Shown here: in pieces, positions 58,061-59,535 of the stretch
How the letters are laid out: every line of letters starts with the position of its first letter
Position numbering within the stretch: the first letter of the stretch is position 1
Assembly (NCBI RefSeq): GCF_016735695.1
Contig: NZ_JAERQD010000041.1
Location: forward strand, 1-59,535
Origin: Microvirga zambiensis WSM3693
GTDB taxonomy: Bacteria > Pseudomonadota > Alphaproteobacteria > Rhizobiales > Beijerinckiaceae
Direction of reading: 5' to 3'
DNA length: 59,535 nucleotides
Notes under the pieces: model-generated
The model's database searches: none
What the model was told of the DNA's origin: nothing
The model's input: only the letters and a program-made list of their open reading frames with translations
Program-made: the position numbers and the translations under genes

Positions 58061-59314
58061 TCAAGAGCGGATGAGAATGCAGCGGAAATCGTTCACGTTG
58101 GTGAGCGTCGGGCCGGTCACGACGAGCTTGTCGAGTTGCGCGAAGGCCGTATAGGCATCGTTGCTCTCAAGATGCGCTGCGAGATCGATGCCCTTCGAAC
58201 GGGCGTCGTCGAACAGGCCGCCATCGAACCACGCACCGGCATTGTCCTCCGATCCATCGATGCCGTCCGTATCGCAGGCGATAGCTGCAATTCCATTCTC
58301 GTCCTTCAGCGCGAGCGCCAGCGACAACAGGAATTCCGCGTTGCGCCCTCCCCGTCCCTTGCCGCGAACCGTCACCGTCGTCTCGCCACCCGAGAGCAGG
58401 ACACAGGGCGCCTTCGCGGGCTCGCCATGCATCGCCGCCGAGCGTGCGATGCCGGCCATGACGCGTCCGACCTCACGCGCTTCGCCTTCGAGCGCGTCGC
58501 CGAGAACGAGCGGCGTCAACCCGAATTCACGCGCCTTCGCGGCAGCAGCATCAAGCGCCATTTTCGGCGTCGCCAGCATGTGCACTTCACCACCTGCGAC
58601 CGGCTCCGTCACCGCATTGGAGCGGATCACCTGCAGGACCGGATCGGGCACGTCGATGCCGTATTTGCGCAGGATCGCGAGAGCGACGTCGGGATCGACG
58701 CGTTCAGGGATCGTCGGACCGGAGCCGATGCTGGACGGATCGTCGCCAGGAACATCCGAGATCAGATAGGTGACGAGCTTTGCCCTTTGCGCAGCGGCCG
58801 CGAGCCTGCCGCCCTTGATCGCCGAGAGCGACTTGCGCACGAGATTCATCTCGCCGATCGGCGCGCCTGACTTCAGCAGAGCCCGGTTCAGGTCCTGCTT
58901 GTCGGCAAGCGTCACGCCCTCGGCCGGAAGCGACAGGAGCGCCGAGGCGCCGCCCGACATCAGGCAGACGACGAGATCGTCGGGTCCGGCCTCCCGGGCG
59001 AGAGCCAGAATCCGCCCGGCTGCCTGCAGCCCGGCCTCGTCCGGCACCGGATGCGCGGCCTCGACAATCTCGACGGATCGGGTCGGCACCGCGTGCCGAT
59101 AGCGCGTGACGACAAGTCCTTCGCATGTGCCGCCCGTGCGGGCCCAGGCATCTTCGAAAGCGGCCGCCATGCGCGCGGAAGCCTTGCCGGCGCCGATCAC
59201 GATGGTCCGGCCTTTGGGCTTTTCCGGCAGGCGGCCCTCAAACTGGCCGTCCGGGAGCGCGGCCTTGAGGGCTGCATCGAAGAGAGCGTAGAGGATTTCA
59301 GCATCGTTCGGCAT
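58061..59314 (-). CDS. Glycerate 2-kinase/MOFRL family protein (TtuD-like)
   Basis: The 417-aa product matches the DUF4147-MOFRL glycerate kinases. IVIGAGKASARMAAAFED (about 36-53), VVCLMSGGASALLSLPAEGV, VRKSLSAIKGGRLAAAAQ, YLISDVPGDDPSSIGSGP, VLLSGGETTVTVRGKGRGGR and DTDGIDGSEDNAG are all present. It phosphorylates glycerate to 2-phosphoglycerate. Older annotations call it hydroxypyruvate reductase. It is convergent with the kinase gene, with 6 bases between them, and lies downstream of the aldehyde dehydrogenase gene. Confidence 0.93.
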   Translation of the reverse strand: MPNDAEILYALFDAALKAALPDGQFEGRLPEKPKGRTIVIGAGKASARMAAAFEDAWARTGGTCEGLVVTRYRHAVPTRSVEIVEAAHPVPDEAGLQAAGRILALAREAGPDDLVVCLMSGGASALLSLPAEGVTLADKQDLNRALLKSGAPIGEMNLVRKSLSAIKGGRLAAAAQRAKLVTYLISDVPGDDPSSIGSGPTIPERVDPDVALAILRKYGIDVPDPVLQVIRSNAVTEPVAGGEVHMLATPKMALDAAAAKAREFGLTPLVLGDALEGEAREVGRVMAGIARSAAMHGEPAKAPCVLLSGGETTVTVRGKGRGGRNAEFLLSLALALKDENGIAAIACDTDGIDGSEDNAGAWFDGGLFDDARSKGIDLAAHLESNDAYTAFAQLDKLVVTGPTLTNVNDFRCILIRS

Positions 59315-59388
59315 GGCGTCACTTTACGTCAGAAATCCCACGCGTGAAGTCCGCCATCGCCGATTGCGCACAAGGGATGGCCTGGCAA

Positions 59389-59414
59389 GAAAAAGCCCGG
59401 CATTGCCGGGCTTT
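59389..59414 (-). terminator. Terminator of the aldehyde dehydrogenase gene
   Basis: AAAGCCCGGC (59392-59401) pairs with GCCGGGCTTT (59405-59414) around ATT. On the minus strand a TTTTTCTT run follows, 10 bases after the stop at 59425. Confidence 0.88.
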
Positions 59415-59424
59415 CTCATGTCCC

Positions 59425-59535
59425 TCACATGGCGACATTGACGTATTTGATTTCGAGGAAGCCCTCGATGCCGTATTTCGAGCCCTCGCGGCCAAGCCCC
59501 GACTGCTTGACGCCGCCGAACGGCGCCATCTCGTT
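59425..59535 (-). CDS. Aldehyde dehydrogenase family protein, C-terminal end (partial)
   Basis: Only the last 36 codons are in the window; the gene runs off the right edge. They read NEMAPFGGVKQSGLGREGSK then YGIEGFLEIKYVNVAM. The APFGGVKQSGLGREG motif is diagnostic of the C-terminus of NAD(P)-dependent aldehyde dehydrogenases, and YGIEGFLEIKYV is closest to succinate-semialdehyde dehydrogenase (GabD-like). The exact substrate cannot be fixed from this fragment. The stop lies 10 bases before the terminator. Confidence 0.88.
   Translation of the reverse strand, partial: NEMAPFGGVKQSGLGREGSKYGIEGFLEIKYVNVAM

Noticed and set aside
1..59535. tRNA, rRNA, insertion sequence or prophage
   Set aside because: No cloverleaf with a TTCGANNCC arm, no rRNA sequence, no transposase or integrase and no phage structural gene was seen on either strand.

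Overview
The window looks like a chromosomal segment of a high-GC alphaproteobacterium of the order Hyphomicrobiales (Rhizobiales), most likely a Methylobacteriaceae relative such as Microvirga. The reasons are the conserved gene orders uvrC-pgsA-moaD-moaE, prs-rplY-pth-ychF and petA-petB-petC, an Irr-type iron box in front of an mbfA-like gene, and palindromic intergenic repeats of the kind common in this order. The genus is inference. I see no rRNA, tRNA, CRISPR array, insertion sequence, prophage or replication origin.

Layout. 0-8 kb is mostly minus strand: glutathione transferase, rlmJ, a T2 ribonuclease, an extensin-like peptidase, small secreted proteins, moaE-moaD-pgsA and uvrC. 8-15 kb is plus strand: a BenE-type transporter, a lipoprotein, prs-rplY-pth-ychF, a 50-aa membrane protein whose start lies in a hairpin, a truncated hemoglobin (minus) and endonuclease V. 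15.4-18.8 kb is one 1095-aa secreted sugar-dehydrogenase/RTX/cadherin-like fusion. 19-23 kb holds a double MaoC protein, apt, mtnP, a cupin and a 2H phosphoesterase. 23-26 kb is the cytochrome bc1 operon (minus). 26-31 kb has trmL, hemF and the overlapping minus-strand set DUF1285-Nudix-DUF6111-cca.

31-37.8 kb is a four-gene envelope operon (MoxR ATPase, DUF58, BatA/DUF4159 protein, large membrane protein). 38-42 kb holds an acetyltransferase, a Nudix protein, mbfA with its iron box, a phosphoesterase and an FAH-family enzyme. 42.3-46.6 kb encodes a polar amino-acid/opine-type ABC transporter with two tandem binding-protein paralogues. 46.6-54.5 kb is mixed accessory metabolism: a DHFR-like protein, DUF4112, an M15-like peptidase, a haloacetate-dehalogenase-like hydrolase, pxpA-pncB, a cytochrome c beside a second sugar dehydrogenase, and a PPOX stress protein. 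54.7-59.5 kb holds Mrp, mobA-tusA, csbD, an orphan histidine kinase, a glycerate kinase and the 3' end of an aldehyde dehydrogenase.

Themes. Molybdenum-cofactor genes sit at both ends (moaE/moaD, mobA, with tusA). Respiration and heme are represented by bc1, hemF, cytochrome c and hemoglobin. The most notable non-coding feature is dispersed repeats: a two-hairpin element present three times, each time between convergent genes; a second element present three times in other contexts; and a single nested element that can fold as a cloverleaf.
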